From: Chloroflexota bacterium
Lineage (GTDB): Bacteria; Chloroflexota; Limnocylindria; Limnocylindrales; CSP1-4
DNA length: 38,342 bases
Assembly (NCBI GenBank): GCA_003157875.1
Contig: PMKV01000019.1
Coordinates: forward strand, 3,611 to 41,952
Direction: 5' to 3'
The translations under genes and the position numbers were made by a program. Shown here piece after piece: positions 17,986-26,053 of this stretch. Every line of letters begins with the position of its first letter. Within the stretch, counting starts at the first letter, position 1. The notes under the pieces were generated by a model that ran no database searches, had not been told where the DNA came from, and was given only the letters and a program-made list of their open reading frames with translations.

Positions 17986-18110
17986 CCCTATGAGGGTGAG
18001 GCTCGGCGCGCGCGCCGACAAGCAGATATGTGGCGGACAGTCGTCCTATCCGGGTTCTTTGTGGACTTCGGCATGCGTTCGTAGCCAGAGCCCACTCGGT
18101 GTCGGCGCCC

Positions 18111-18785
18111 TTACGGCACGCTGCCGGCCGCGGGCGGGTCGGCCGTGATCGTCTTGGGCCACGTGCCCTTGAAGTAGATGCCGCCTTCGCGCAGTTCGAG
18201 CGCGTCGATCGTGATGCCTGCCTTGACGATGCCCGCGTTCAGGTAGGTGTCGAGCTCGGTCTGGGCCTGGTCGACGAAGTTGCTCGGCACGCTGATGTTC
18301 CCGAACTGAAGCTTGCTGATACTGATGTTGACGGACTTTGGTCCCGTCCGAACGATCGAGAACTGCCCGTCCACCGGCCCTGAGATCGGATAGCCGGGGA
18401 TGGCCTTCACGAAGGCCGCCATCTCGACGTAACCGTCGTGGATCCGGAAGTTGAGGCCGCTCAGATACGGGTTCTCGCTGTTGAACTCGCGCAGCGACCC
18501 GAGCGCCGCCTCGGTGATCACGCCGTCTACCTGCACGGCGCCCGACCAGTGGTGCGGGCTCGAAAGCGTGTAGTTGGCCGGCGCCGACGGCCGAGTGATC
18601 CCGTACTGGGCGCAGAACGCCTCGAAGTCCTGCCGATCCTGCTGCATCCCCAGGTCGCGCGCGTGATCCATGCCGAACACGCCGCTGACGACCGGCACCT
18701 GCACCACGCCCGACCACCCGGCCACTCCGGCCGGAACGGCGAGCACCACTCCCACCACCACGACGAGAACGAGAAGCTTGCGCAT
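18111..18785 (-). CDS. Exported hypothetical protein, possibly DUF2993/LmeA-like
   Basis: A 224-residue protein with a clear N-terminal signal sequence (MRKLLVLVVVVGVVLAVPAG) and a perfect ribosome site (AAGGAGG seven bases before the ATG). The mature part has repeated beta patterns: SGAVQVDGVITEAAL, LNFRIHDGYVEMAAFVK, SVNISISKLQFGNISVP and AGITIDALELREGGIYFKGT, with a helix FVDQAQTELDTYLN. This alternation, and the closing LREGGIYFKGTWP element, recalls DUF2993/LmeA-like lipid-associated envelope proteins. I offer that only as a possibility. No lipobox cysteine is seen. It is transcribed divergently from the ECF sigma operon and lies upstream of the wall-binding carboxypeptidase. Confidence 0.75.
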   Translation of the reverse strand: MRKLLVLVVVVGVVLAVPAGVAGWSGVVQVPVVSGVFGMDHARDLGMQQDRQDFEAFCAQYGITRPSAPANYTLSSPHHWSGAVQVDGVITEAALGSLREFNSENPYLSGLNFRIHDGYVEMAAFVKAIPGYPISGPVDGQFSIVRTGPKSVNISISKLQFGNISVPSNFVDQAQTELDTYLNAGIVKAGITIDALELREGGIYFKGTWPKTITADPPAAGSVP

Positions 18786-19010
18786 GCCCCGGCCTCCTTA
18801 CCCCATCGCCTCCGGCGCGATCACGCCGTCGGTCACCGTCAGCCTGACACATCACCGCCCGGAAGGGTAGGGGTCGTGGTAGAGGCAGGCATGGCCGGGT
18901 AGGTGCGTCGCGGTTGGCGCTGTTCCTCGGGCTCCGGTGCAGTGGGGCCGTGTCCGGTTCGGCGCGGTTGCGCGTTGTACATGTAGGCGACAATGCCACC
19001 GGAGGGATGC

Positions 19011-19601
19011 GTGACGGGAATAGACCTGGCGGAGTTCGACGGCTCGTTGGGGGCAGAGGACCGCGACGAGGAGATAGCCGCGGCCGCGCGGACAGACTCG
19101 AATGCCTTCGCCCTGTTGTATCGCCGTCACCACCTGAGCGTCTTCCGCTTCCTGCGCGCCCGAACGGCCTCCGAAGACGAGGCGGCCGAACTGACGGCGG
19201 TCGTCTTCGAGCGAGCCCTCGCGGCGATCGGGCGGTATCGGCCGCGGGGCGGGGGTGTGATTGCCTGGCTATTCACGATTGCCCGAAACGCCGCCGTGGA
19301 CGCCGAGCGCTCGAGACGTCGCCGTCGGCCGGTCGTAGCAGCGGCGTCTGAGCCCCGGACCGAGCCGCAGGACCCGCGCCTGCTCGAGGATTCGGTACTG
19401 GATCGCGAACGCATGGCGGACCTCCGGGCTCGAGTCGACCGCCTTCCCGCCGTTCAACGAGACGCCATCGTTCTTCGATACGCCGGCGGACTCACGGCGC
19501 GTGAGATGGCCGGCACGCTCGGCAAGAGCGAGGCCGCAACCCAGAAGCTCCTGAGCCGTGCGCTCGCAGCCCTGAGGGAGTCCTACCGTGACGATGGATG
19601 A
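19011..19601 (+). CDS. ECF-family RNA polymerase sigma factor
   Basis: A 196-residue sigma-70 factor with only regions 2 and 4, as in extracytoplasmic-function sigmas. Region 2 spans about 25-95 (AFALLYRRHHLSVFRFLRAR; LFTIARNAAVDAERSRRRRR) and region 4 about 138-190 (RVDRLPAVQRDAIVLRYAGG; LTAREMAGTLGKSEAATQKL). It should direct RNA polymerase to a small regulon under envelope or nutrient signals. The GTG at 19011 is preferred because GGAGGG lies five bases before it; an upstream ATG at 18993 lacks one. It overlaps the following membrane gene, the usual sigma/anti-sigma arrangement. I could not find a clear ECF-type GGAAC promoter in the upstream 200 bases. Confidence 0.92.
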   Translation: MTGIDLAEFDGSLGAEDRDEEIAAAARTDSNAFALLYRRHHLSVFRFLRARTASEDEAAELTAVVFERALAAIGRYRPRGGGVIAWLFTIARNAAVDAERSRRRRRPVVAAASEPRTEPQDPRLLEDSVLDRERMADLRARVDRLPAVQRDAIVLRYAGGLTAREMAGTLGKSEAATQKLLSRALAALRESYRDDG

Positions 19602-20652
19602 ATATCTTGCCGGCGGAATAGGGGAGGATCTCGAATTTCTCCTCGCTCGGGCCTATGCAGTGGATATCCCGGCCGACCTGGGCGCCCGACTCGATGGGCG
19701 TGTCTCGAGGGCAGTCGGGCACTGGCGCCCGTTGACCTCCACGTCAGCGCGTCTGATTCGTCCCAGCGGCCGGCGCCTGGTCTTGATTCCTGTCCTTGTC
19801 CTTGTCCTCCTGGCAGCAGTCGTGGTGACTGTGATTGGAAACGGCGGCACCGCCGCATCGTACGAGTCCCAAGGCGGATATACGTGGGAGCACGCGGAGC
19901 AATTGGGACTGAGTCAAACCGTGAACGGGTACAAACTCACCCTGGAGAGGGCCTACGCGGACGCCAATCAGATGATGGTCGCCATCACCGTCGTGGACAC
20001 ACAGAACAGGGGATGGCATCAGGTCGATGTCAGGGGGGTTTCCGTAAGCGACGGTTCCGAGGGCGAGTGGTCCATGAACACCGGCTTTTCCGATCCGGTC
20101 AGTGTCACCTCGACTGCGACCCTCTTCTTGTTCGACTATTCGCCCGGAGTTGCTGCAGCCGGCCGACGGGCGTTCAAGGTGACCGTGTCTTCGGTCTCCG
20201 TCGACAACCCGGTGAGCGGGCTTAGTGGCGCCGGTCCGGGGTGGGATCCCTGGCACGACGTCGCCGTGAATGTGTCATTCGCCTTCGACCTGACGGTGGT
20301 CGGTGGGTCTGAGGCGACGCCCCGCCTGTCCGCCGAGTACAACGGCGTCACGTTCACGCTCGATCGGATAGTGACCGCGCCCTCGACGGTCCGGGTAGAG
20401 CTGCATGTGGTTGGCCTGACCACGTCGGACGCGGACCGGCCGCTTGTGTTCTGGGTGAGCCACGCAGGCAAGGACCTGGGCCCGGGGGTTTCCATGTCCC
20501 AAGGATCGCGGTGGACCGTCTACACGCAGACCGGCGTCGACGATCCCGCCGGGGACTGGACGGTGACCATTGCCGACGCGGCCGAGGAGATAGCTTCCGG
20601 CGTGGTCGTGCCGACAGGACGTACCTGGACCCTGCAGTTCTCCATGCCGTAG
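19588..20652 (+). CDS. Probable membrane anti-sigma partner with DUF4179-like outside domain
   Basis: A 354-residue single-pass membrane protein overlapping the sigma gene by 14 bases. A short cytoplasmic part (1-63) could hold the sigma, a helix lies at about 64-84 (LVLIPVLVLVLLAAVVVTVI), and about 265 residues lie outside. The outside part begins YTWEHAEQLGLSQTVNGYKL and TLERAYADANQMMVAITVVD, a pattern found in DUF4179-type anti-sigma proteins, followed by two or more beta-sandwich segments. It lacks the HxxxCxxC zinc anti-sigma motif, so assignment rests on position, topology and domain resemblance. The GTG at 19588 is favoured (GGGAG eight bases upstream); an ATG lies two codons later. 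Confidence 0.75.
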   Translation: MTMDEYLAGGIGEDLEFLLARAYAVDIPADLGARLDGRVSRAVGHWRPLTSTSARLIRPSGRRLVLIPVLVLVLLAAVVVTVIGNGGTAASYESQGGYTWEHAEQLGLSQTVNGYKLTLERAYADANQMMVAITVVDTQNRGWHQVDVRGVSVSDGSEGEWSMNTGFSDPVSVTSTATLFLFDYSPGVAAAGRRAFKVTVSSVSVDNPVSGLSGAGPGWDPWHDVAVNVSFAFDLTVVGGSEATPRLSAEYNGVTFTLDRIVTAPSTVRVELHVVGLTTSDADRPLVFWVSHAGKDLGPGVSMSQGSRWTVYTQTGVDDPAGDWTVTIADAAEEIASGVVVPTGRTWTLQFSMP

Positions 20653-20692
20653 TCGTCGCCAGGAAGTCGGCTCATTCCATCAGGGTCGCTGG

Positions 20693-21508
20693 TCAGGGAA
20701 GCACGTTTACCAGACAGGTCGGGCCGCCGTCGGCGAGCGCGAACTCGTCGAGCTCCAGCTCGTGAACCGCCAGTCCGGTCTCGCGAAGGAGGCGCGCGGC
20801 GGTCGGGTTTCCCGAGCCGAGGAAGGCGTGCCCGCCGCGCGCCAGGACGTTGGCGCCCCCCAGCTCGTCGTGGGGGAGAAGCAGCCGGCGGAACTCGCCG
20901 GGCGGTGCGGTGTCCGGCCCGGCAGCGTCGAGCGAGGCGAAGCCGGCGGGGGTGCCGATAAGGGTTTTCGGATCCACGACGGTGACGGCCGTGGCGAGGT
21001 GAAGGCGATCCGCCACCGGACAAAGGAAGGTCCGGTATCCAAGGGATCGCGCGACGTCGGCGAGCACGCGCGCGCCGGGGACGTTCGTTCTGGCGCTCAG
21101 GCCGATCGCCACTCGGCCGCCGTAGACGACCACGTCGCCGCCTTCGAGCGTCCCCGGTTCCTCTACCGGCACGACCCGCGTGCCTCCTGGCAGGCGATCG
21201 ATCGCCGCCCGAAGAACGGAATCCACCTCAGACCGCCGAGACGCGACGGCGGGCCGTGCCACCACGACTGCCGGCGATCGGTCGGGCAGGACCGGCGCCA
21301 GCGCGACGAGCGTGTCCGAGACGAACGTGGCGTCGGGGAGATCCGGTTCCTCGGGAAGACGCAGCAGCGGCAAGCCCGCGGCCTCGAGCGCCGAGCAGAA
21401 CGCGGCGTGCTGCGCTCGCGCCCGAGAAACGTCGATCCGGTGGCGGTCCGGGTGGTTCGAGATCGCGTCACGGAATGCGGCGCCCGGCGGCCGAACGATC
21501 ACGAGCAT
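20693..21508 (-). CDS. Dimethylargininase (N(G),N(G)-dimethylarginine dimethylaminohydrolase family)
   Basis: A 271-residue member of the amidinotransferase/arginine-modifying fold. The catalytic triad is visible: Glu122 in GTLEGGDVVVYGG, His170 in DRLHLATAVT, and nucleophile Cys265 in GGPTCLVN. Substrate-side marks are RPPGAAF at the start, PDATFVSDTLVAL and GLSARTN. Dimethylargininases turn methylated arginines into citrulline plus methylamines; relatives can act on arginine or related compounds, so the exact substrate is inferred. Length is typical. The ATG at 21508 starts exactly at the family N-terminus (MLVIVRPPG); the frame is open 92 codons further upstream but that part is not family-like. 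It converges on the anti-sigma gene with 40 bases between them. Confidence 0.87.
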   Translation of the reverse strand: MLVIVRPPGAAFRDAISNHPDRHRIDVSRARAQHAAFCSALEAAGLPLLRLPEEPDLPDATFVSDTLVALAPVLPDRSPAVVVARPAVASRRSEVDSVLRAAIDRLPGGTRVVPVEEPGTLEGGDVVVYGGRVAIGLSARTNVPGARVLADVARSLGYRTFLCPVADRLHLATAVTVVDPKTLIGTPAGFASLDAAGPDTAPPGEFRRLLLPHDELGGANVLARGGHAFLGSGNPTAARLLRETGLAVHELELDEFALADGGPTCLVNVLP

Positions 21509-21638
21509 TCGCGAATCGTAGCGGGTTCGGGGTCTTGCACAAGGCGTGCTGATGCGGCGCGGCCGCGACGTCGGGTCTTCGCTACAGTTGAGGACGGCGA
21601 GGAACCTCGCTTCGAATCCTGGGACATTGGAGCGCGTC

Positions 21639-22919
21639 GTGGGTGAGCTTGTCTTTCCGGTCGGGTTCATGTGGGGAACCGCGGCGTCGGCACACCAGAC
21701 CGAGGGCGGAAACTCAAACAGTGACTGGTGGGAGTGGGAACTGCGACAGGGCACTCCGTGCAAGGAGCCGAGTGGCGCCGCCATAGACCACTACAACCGC
21801 TACCCTCAGGATCTGGCGCTGTTGGCGGGCCTTGGGTTCAACACCCACCGCTTTTCGGTCGAGTGGGCTCGCATCGAGCCCGAGGAGGGCGCCTTCGACG
21901 AGGCCCAGCTCGACCACTACAGAAGCATGGTCGACGCCGTGCGCTCAAACGGGCTCATCCCGATTGTCACCCTCAACCACTTCACCCTGCCGATGTGGGT
22001 GGCGGCGAAGGGAGGCTGGCTGGGCGACGCGACGCCCGGTTTCTTCGCTCGCTATGTGGGGAGGGTCGTCGAAGCCTTCGGAAATCGAGTGGACTGGTAC
22101 AACCCGATCAACGAGGCAGCCGCGGTGGCCTTTGGCGGCTACATGGGGGCCATGGGATTCCCGCCCGGCGCCCACGGAGTGGCCAGCTGGCGGCGAGCGG
22201 TCCGCGGTCTGATCGCGGGCCACAGACAAGCTCGCGAAGCCATCAAGCGGCTGCGGCCAGGCGCCCAGGTGGGGCAGATGCATGCGCTGCAGGAGTGGGA
22301 GTCGAACGCGGGCGGCCGATCGGTCATGGAATACTCGCGCCGCATGGGCGAGGACGTCTACCTCGAGGGATCGCGCGACGACGACTACGTTGGCGTCAAT
22401 ACCTACACTCGCACCCGGATCGAGATGTCACGACCCATGGGCTGGTTTGCGAGGGGCGCCCTTTCCGTCGGGCCCATCGAGCGGTTCCTGGTTTCACGGA
22501 CAGTCGACAGGCAGGTCGCAGCCGGTTTGGTGGTCGATCCTCGCGAGGGCATCCGCCGGACCCCGATGGGCTACGAATACCGGCCGCAGGCCATCGCGGC
22601 TACGGTTCGGCGAGTGGCCGGGCTGTTTCCCGGCAAGCCGATCCTTGTCACCGAGCACGGCGTCGCCACAGACGACGACACTGAGCGAGTCGAGTACATC
22701 AGGGCGGGCCTCGAGGCATTGCATACCCTGATCGGGGAGGGCATCCCGCTGCGCGCGTACATCCACTGGACCGGCTTCGACAACTTCGAGTGGGCGTTGG
22801 GGTATTCGATGAAATTCGGACTCGTCGCCGTGGATCGCGAGACCCAGGAGCGAAAGCCAAAGCCTTCGGCGCGGTTCCTGGGGCAGATCGCGCAAGCGAA
22901 CAGACTCACCATCGGCTGA
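21639..22919 (+). CDS. Glycoside hydrolase family 1 beta-glucosidase-like enzyme
   Basis: A 426-residue single-domain GH1 protein, near the short end of the family. It begins with the usual FPVGFMWGTAASAHQTEGG (subsite -1 binding) and has NTHRFSVEWARIEPEEG, then acid/base Glu159 in WYNPINEAA and nucleophile Glu339 in ILVTEHGVA. The canonical TxNEP and TENG motifs are altered to PINEA and TEHG, but both glutamates are kept, so activity is likely with shifted substrate preference. The late FDNFEWALGYSMKFGLV block is typical for the +1/-1 aromatic site. No secretion signal. The GTG at 21639 follows TTGGAGC; upstream ATG at 21546 adds non-homologous residues. It could work with the GH3 enzyme on plant or algal oligosaccharides (inference). 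Confidence 0.88.
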   Translation: MGELVFPVGFMWGTAASAHQTEGGNSNSDWWEWELRQGTPCKEPSGAAIDHYNRYPQDLALLAGLGFNTHRFSVEWARIEPEEGAFDEAQLDHYRSMVDAVRSNGLIPIVTLNHFTLPMWVAAKGGWLGDATPGFFARYVGRVVEAFGNRVDWYNPINEAAAVAFGGYMGAMGFPPGAHGVASWRRAVRGLIAGHRQAREAIKRLRPGAQVGQMHALQEWESNAGGRSVMEYSRRMGEDVYLEGSRDDDYVGVNTYTRTRIEMSRPMGWFARGALSVGPIERFLVSRTVDRQVAAGLVVDPREGIRRTPMGYEYRPQAIAATVRRVAGLFPGKPILVTEHGVATDDDTERVEYIRAGLEALHTLIGEGIPLRAYIHWTGFDNFEWALGYSMKFGLVAVDRETQERKPKPSARFLGQIAQANRLTIG

Positions 22920-22948
22920 CCGTGTCGCGGTAAGTCGCTCGGCGGACG

Positions 22949-23326
22949 CTACGCCAGGACCGTCTCCGTCCCATACCGCGTGAAGACCGGGTCTCGCGTA
23001 ACGACGACGGCGCGTAGACGGACTGCCTGGGCAATCAGCATTCGGTCGAACGGATCGCGATGGATCGCCTCGAGCCCGCCGGCGCGCTCAGCGTCGGCGG
23101 CCGTGACGGGCGCCTCTATGAAGCCGGATTCCTCGAGCACGGCTGCCAGGCCGTCCGGCGCGCTCAGCTTTCCGATCGCTCGCTTGATGGCAATCTCCCA
23201 GACGGTCACGGCGCTCACGATGACCTCGTTGGCGGGATCGGCGATGAGGTCACGCGCACTCCGGTCGAGCGAGGGATCATCGGCCAGCCACCAAAGCAAC
23301 GCGTGCGCGTCGAGCAGAAGCCTCAT
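22949..23326 (-). CDS. vapC: PIN-domain toxin, VapC family
   Basis: A 125-residue PIN-domain endoribonuclease. The acidic active site is complete: Asp6 (MRLLLDAHALLWWL), Glu44 (SAVTVWEIAIK), Asp91/Asp94 (HRDPFDRMLIAQA) and Asp112 (VVTRDPVF). Related VapC toxins cut tRNA or rRNA when freed from antitoxin. The ATG overlaps the antitoxin stop (ATGA), fixing the start and showing translational coupling; a longer frame to 23398 is therefore rejected. Confidence 0.93.
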   Translation of the reverse strand: MRLLLDAHALLWWLADDPSLDRSARDLIADPANEVIVSAVTVWEIAIKRAIGKLSAPDGLAAVLEESGFIEAPVTAADAERAGGLEAIHRDPFDRMLIAQAVRLRAVVVTRDPVFTRYGTETVLA

Positions 23327-23556
23327 GCCTCGAACGCGTCCAGCAAGGCATCGTCTGTTTGGTCGAAATCGGGGGCGAGATGGACGAGCCCGCGCCACAG
23401 GCCCGGCTCCCGAGACTGCGTCCGCGGGCGCAATGGCACGAGTCGCGCCACAGGATGCCCGTCGCGTGCGATCACGATCTCCTCGCCGGCTTCGACGCGC
23501 TCGACAAGACGCGAAAAGTGCGTCTTCGCCTCATGCATGTTGATTGGTTCGGGCAT
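23323..23556 (-). CDS. Phd/YefM-type antitoxin of the VapC pair
   Basis: A 77-residue antitoxin. The N-terminal MPEPINMHEAKTHFSRLVER and EEIVIARDGHPVARLVPL form the Phd/YefM DNA-binding fold, and the acidic C-terminus (LVHLAPDFDQTDDALLDAFE) is the toxin-neutralising arm. It precedes and overlaps vapC by four bases. It would bind VapC and repress the pair's own promoter. The start could be the GTG at 23574; the ATG fits family N-termini better. Confidence 0.92.
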   Translation of the reverse strand: MPEPINMHEAKTHFSRLVERVEAGEEIVIARDGHPVARLVPLRPRTQSREPGLWRGLVHLAPDFDQTDDALLDAFEA

Positions 23557-23812
23557 TTGGGCGGCGGTCTCCACGATGGGTTAGTCCACCTTAGTCCGGC
23601 TGACCTGGCGAGTCAACTATCACAGGCCCGAGACTACCGATCGCCGCTCAACCGCCGCTTACCCGAGCCGCCGCCCGTGCTCCGTGATGCCGGCGACATT
23701 CAACGGCGAAGGCCTGAGCCGGGGCGCTACCATCGGCGAGACGGCGTCACCGCGGCTCCTTCGCGGACGGACCATGGCGTCGCCGACCGCAGACCCAGAG
23801 TAGAGGAGGGAC

Positions 23813-24421
23813 ATGAATAGCGCATTCACGTTGTCGACCGTTCCGGCCGAATTGCAGTGGAAGAGCCAGCCCCTGGACTGGGCCGTGGGGCCGGATGGCA
23901 GCCTGTCCATCCTGGCCGGAGAAGCCACGGACTGGTTCATCGACCCCGCCGGCGGCTACGTCAGCGACACCGCGCCGGCCGCGCTCTTCAGTCCGCCGGA
24001 CGAGAGCTTCCTGTTGAGTGCCAGGGCGAGCGTGGACTTCGCCTCGGCCTTCGATGCGGGCTTCATCCAGGTGCGCGCCGCGGACGACCGGTGGGCCAAG
24101 TTCTGCTTCGAGTACTCGCCTGCGCAGCAGCCAATGGTTGTGTCCGTGGTGACGCGGGGCGTTTCCGACGACTGCAATTCGACGGTCATCGATGGTCGAG
24201 AGGTCTACCTTCGCGTGGCCGTGACTCCCGGGACGATTGCGTTCCACTATTCGCGCGACGGGAGCTTCTGGAACCTGGCCAGATACTTCGGTCTGGAGCG
24301 AACAAGCAGTCTGCAAGTGGGTTTCTCGTCTCAGTCGCCGACGGGGAAGAAGTGCAGCGCCGTCTTCTCGGAGATCATCTACCGGGCGGGCGCGCTCAAG
24401 GACAACCGGACCGGGGAGTAG
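23813..24421 (+). CDS. DUF1349 concanavalin-like domain protein
   Basis: A 202-residue protein with the DUF1349 beta-jellyroll (concanavalin-A-like). Family blocks: WKSQPLDWAVGPDGSLSILA, GEATDWFIDPAGGYVSDTAP, DAGFIQVRAADDRWAKFCFE, a VVSVVTRGVSDDCNS stretch, and IAFHYSRDGSFWNLARYF. Relatives include yeast REE1-like proteins and many uncharacterised bacterial proteins thought to bind carbohydrate. No signal peptide, so it is cytoplasmic. The ATG is preceded by GAGGAGGG, an excellent site. It is convergent with the reductase gene. Exact function unknown. Confidence 0.85.
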   Translation: MNSAFTLSTVPAELQWKSQPLDWAVGPDGSLSILAGEATDWFIDPAGGYVSDTAPAALFSPPDESFLLSARASVDFASAFDAGFIQVRAADDRWAKFCFEYSPAQQPMVVSVVTRGVSDDCNSTVIDGREVYLRVAVTPGTIAFHYSRDGSFWNLARYFGLERTSSLQVGFSSQSPTGKKCSAVFSEIIYRAGALKDNRTGE

Positions 24422-24443
24422 GGGAGCGACTCATAGGCCCAAG

Positions 24444-25004
24444 CTACGCCGGCACGTAGCCCAGATATATGGCGCCCGACGCGAACCTCCGCGTCTCGGT
24501 GAGCCGCAGGCCGACCGGTGTCTCGAGCCCGGGGAAGAACGGCAGGCCCGCCCCGAGGATGACCGGGTGGACGACGACGCGGTATTCGTCGATCAGGCCT
24601 CGCCGGATGAATTGGGCGGCCAGCGTCGGCCCGGCGACGCTCAAGTCGCCGGGGAATTCGGACCGCAGCCGCGCCAGCACGTCGCCCACATCGCCGCTCA
24701 CGAGCCGGCTGTTCCCATCGACGTGGTCTAGGCTTGTCGAGAAGACGATCTTCGGCGTCGCGTTCCACACCCGGGCGAAGTCGATCATGTAGTCGGGCGC
24801 AGACGGGTCCGACTCCGCGGTCGGCCAGTAGGCGTTCATGACCTCATACAGTCGCCGCCCGTAAAGGAACGCATCCGTCTCGCGGGAGCGGTCGTTGAAC
24901 CAGCGGTGGGTCTCTTCGTCGACGGTCGTCCAGTCGAGGGAGTGGTCGGGAGTCTCGACGTAGCCGTCGAGCGAGACGTTCATCAAGTAGACCAGCTTGC
25001 CCAT
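24444..25004 (-). CDS. Dihydrofolate reductase-fold protein (RibD C-terminal family)
   Basis: A 186-residue DHFR-fold protein: MGKLVYLMNVSLDGYVETPD at the start, DAFLYGRRLYEVMNAYWP, PKIVFSTSLDHVDGNS, the NADPH-binding-type GDLSVAGPTLAAQFIRRGLI and PVILGAGLPFFPG. This group (RibD C-terminal/YyaP-YwjB-like) uses NADPH but the physiological substrate is usually unknown; it is not the housekeeping folA. The ATG at 25004 follows GGAGGCGAGG directly; the frame is open 29 codons further upstream without homology. Confidence 0.88.
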   Translation of the reverse strand: MGKLVYLMNVSLDGYVETPDHSLDWTTVDEETHRWFNDRSRETDAFLYGRRLYEVMNAYWPTAESDPSAPDYMIDFARVWNATPKIVFSTSLDHVDGNSRLVSGDVGDVLARLRSEFPGDLSVAGPTLAAQFIRRGLIDEYRVVVHPVILGAGLPFFPGLETPVGLRLTETRRFASGAIYLGYVPA

Positions 25005-25125
25005 CCTCGCCTCCAATGCGGTGCGTGCCGTTCCCCCTATCTTGACGAACCGGGCGGAAGGCTCATAGCTCCGTGGCCGGCGTTGCGGCACGCGCCGACG
25101 AAGGTCGATCTCTGTTATGAGGCCT

Positions 25126-25482
25126 TCAAGCGGTTTCCTTCGGGTGCGCGAGATCGACTTTGGTGACCCACACCACTTTGTCGGTTAGATCCGGGCAGTA
25201 GAACACCCGACCGCTGCCGCTGATCTCGTGTTGCCACTGCGGCAGACGCTTGCCGCCGATGACCTTCTCGGCCAGTGGGGGTTTGAGTTGGTGGGTGCGG
25301 TTGGGATTGTCCCCTCGGTCAAGCGGACGCAGGATTAGCCGGCCGCGGAGCGCGGCCATCAATTCAGGTTCTGCCGCCATCGCCTGCCCCCACTCCTTCT
25401 GGGCCCGAGCAGAAGCCGGTCTGATAGTCCACGGTCCGAGGGTGGCACGCAGCGCCTCCCTGCGGGTCGGCGGCTTTGGCAT
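25126..25482 (-). CDS. Putative RelE-like toxin of a type II toxin-antitoxin pair
   Basis: A 118-residue basic protein. After an N-terminal extension, the segment WTIRPASARAQKEWGQAMAA, then RTHQLKPPLAEKVIGGKRLP, QWQHEISGSGRVFYCPD and VVWVTKVDLAHPKET match the alternating helix/beta layout of RelE/ParE-fold toxins, and particularly a group common in Actinobacteria ending in ..GHPK.T. It directly follows a Phd-like antitoxin gene (15-base gap), the usual order. RelE-fold toxins cut mRNA on ribosomes or poison gyrase; which applies is unknown. Confidence 0.7.
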   Translation of the reverse strand: MPKPPTRREALRATLGPWTIRPASARAQKEWGQAMAAEPELMAALRGRLILRPLDRGDNPNRTHQLKPPLAEKVIGGKRLPQWQHEISGSGRVFYCPDLTDKVVWVTKVDLAHPKETA

Positions 25483-25497
25483 CAGAACGCGCGAGTC

Positions 25498-25983
25498 CTA
25501 CAGCTCAGCGTCAACGAGGGGCGCGGCCTCCTCCGCCGCGAGCGCCTCGCGAGTGGCCGGATCCGCCCACGCCTCGGCAGTCGCGCGCCAGTCGCCCAAC
25601 AGTAGCTCGACCGGCCGCAGAGACATACCCGAGGAGGCGACGAGCAGCGCTTCGGTGAGCTCGTCGAGGCACCGTCGCTGGACTTCATCAGGCAGGACGC
25701 TGAGCCATGCGAGATCCCCGTACAGGCCGGCCGAACGCTGTCCAGCCTCCCGATCGACCGCCTGTCTGGCGCGGATCAATTCCAGAGCCAGCTCAGCGAT
25801 CTCGTAGGTTCGGTCTATATCCGCGGCCGGCGCGAGGACGAGGGCCGTTCCGTCCTTGTCCCGCAGGAGCGCCTGCCCCGAACGGGCGGCATCGATGACA
25901 GCGCGGTGGTGGCGCGCGAGATCCGTGGCCTGATAGGCAACCTGGGGACCCGACTCGGAAATGCGTCTCATACGCACGATCAT
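25498..25983 (-). CDS. Putative Phd-like antitoxin paired with the RelE-like toxin
   Basis: About 161 residues. The first part (VAYQATDLARHHRAVIDAAR, then GQALLRDKDGTALVLAP) is a Phd-type DNA-binding fold. The long C-terminal half is helical and acidic (WLSVLPDEVQRRCLDELTEA; LLLGDWRATAEAWADPATRE), larger than usual antitoxin arms. It is upstream of the toxin, as expected. The start is uncertain: GTG 25989, ATG 25983 and ATG 25971 are all in frame, and a 12-base tandem duplication at 25969-25992 created the extra ATG. No ribosome site is visible. Confidence 0.7.
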   Translation of the reverse strand: MIVRMRRISESGPQVAYQATDLARHHRAVIDAARSGQALLRDKDGTALVLAPAADIDRTYEIAELALELIRARQAVDREAGQRSAGLYGDLAWLSVLPDEVQRRCLDELTEALLVASSGMSLRPVELLLGDWRATAEAWADPATREALAAEEAAPLVDAEL

Positions 25984-25992
25984 ACGCACGAT
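25969..25992. repeat. Perfect 12-base tandem repeat at the antitoxin start
   Basis: CATACGCACGAT occurs twice with no spacer, at 25969-25980 and 25981-25992, over the start of the Phd-like antitoxin gene. It duplicates four codons and one start codon. Because antitoxins repress their own promoters, it could be an operator; equally it may be simple slippage. Confidence 0.8.
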
Positions 25993-26053
25993 GGTGCAGC
26001 TGTCAATCAGGCATGCCTTGCGCCCGCCAATGCTTCAGTGGCCGCGGTCGGGC

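Noticed and set aside
17077-18084. + strand frame of about 335 codons
   Set aside because: Antisense to the wall-binding/M14 gene, whose motifs and catalytic residues are clear.
21600-21640. tRNA-like T-arm (CTTCGAATCC) before the GH1 gene
   Set aside because: No acceptor stem, D-arm or anticodon arm can be built around it.
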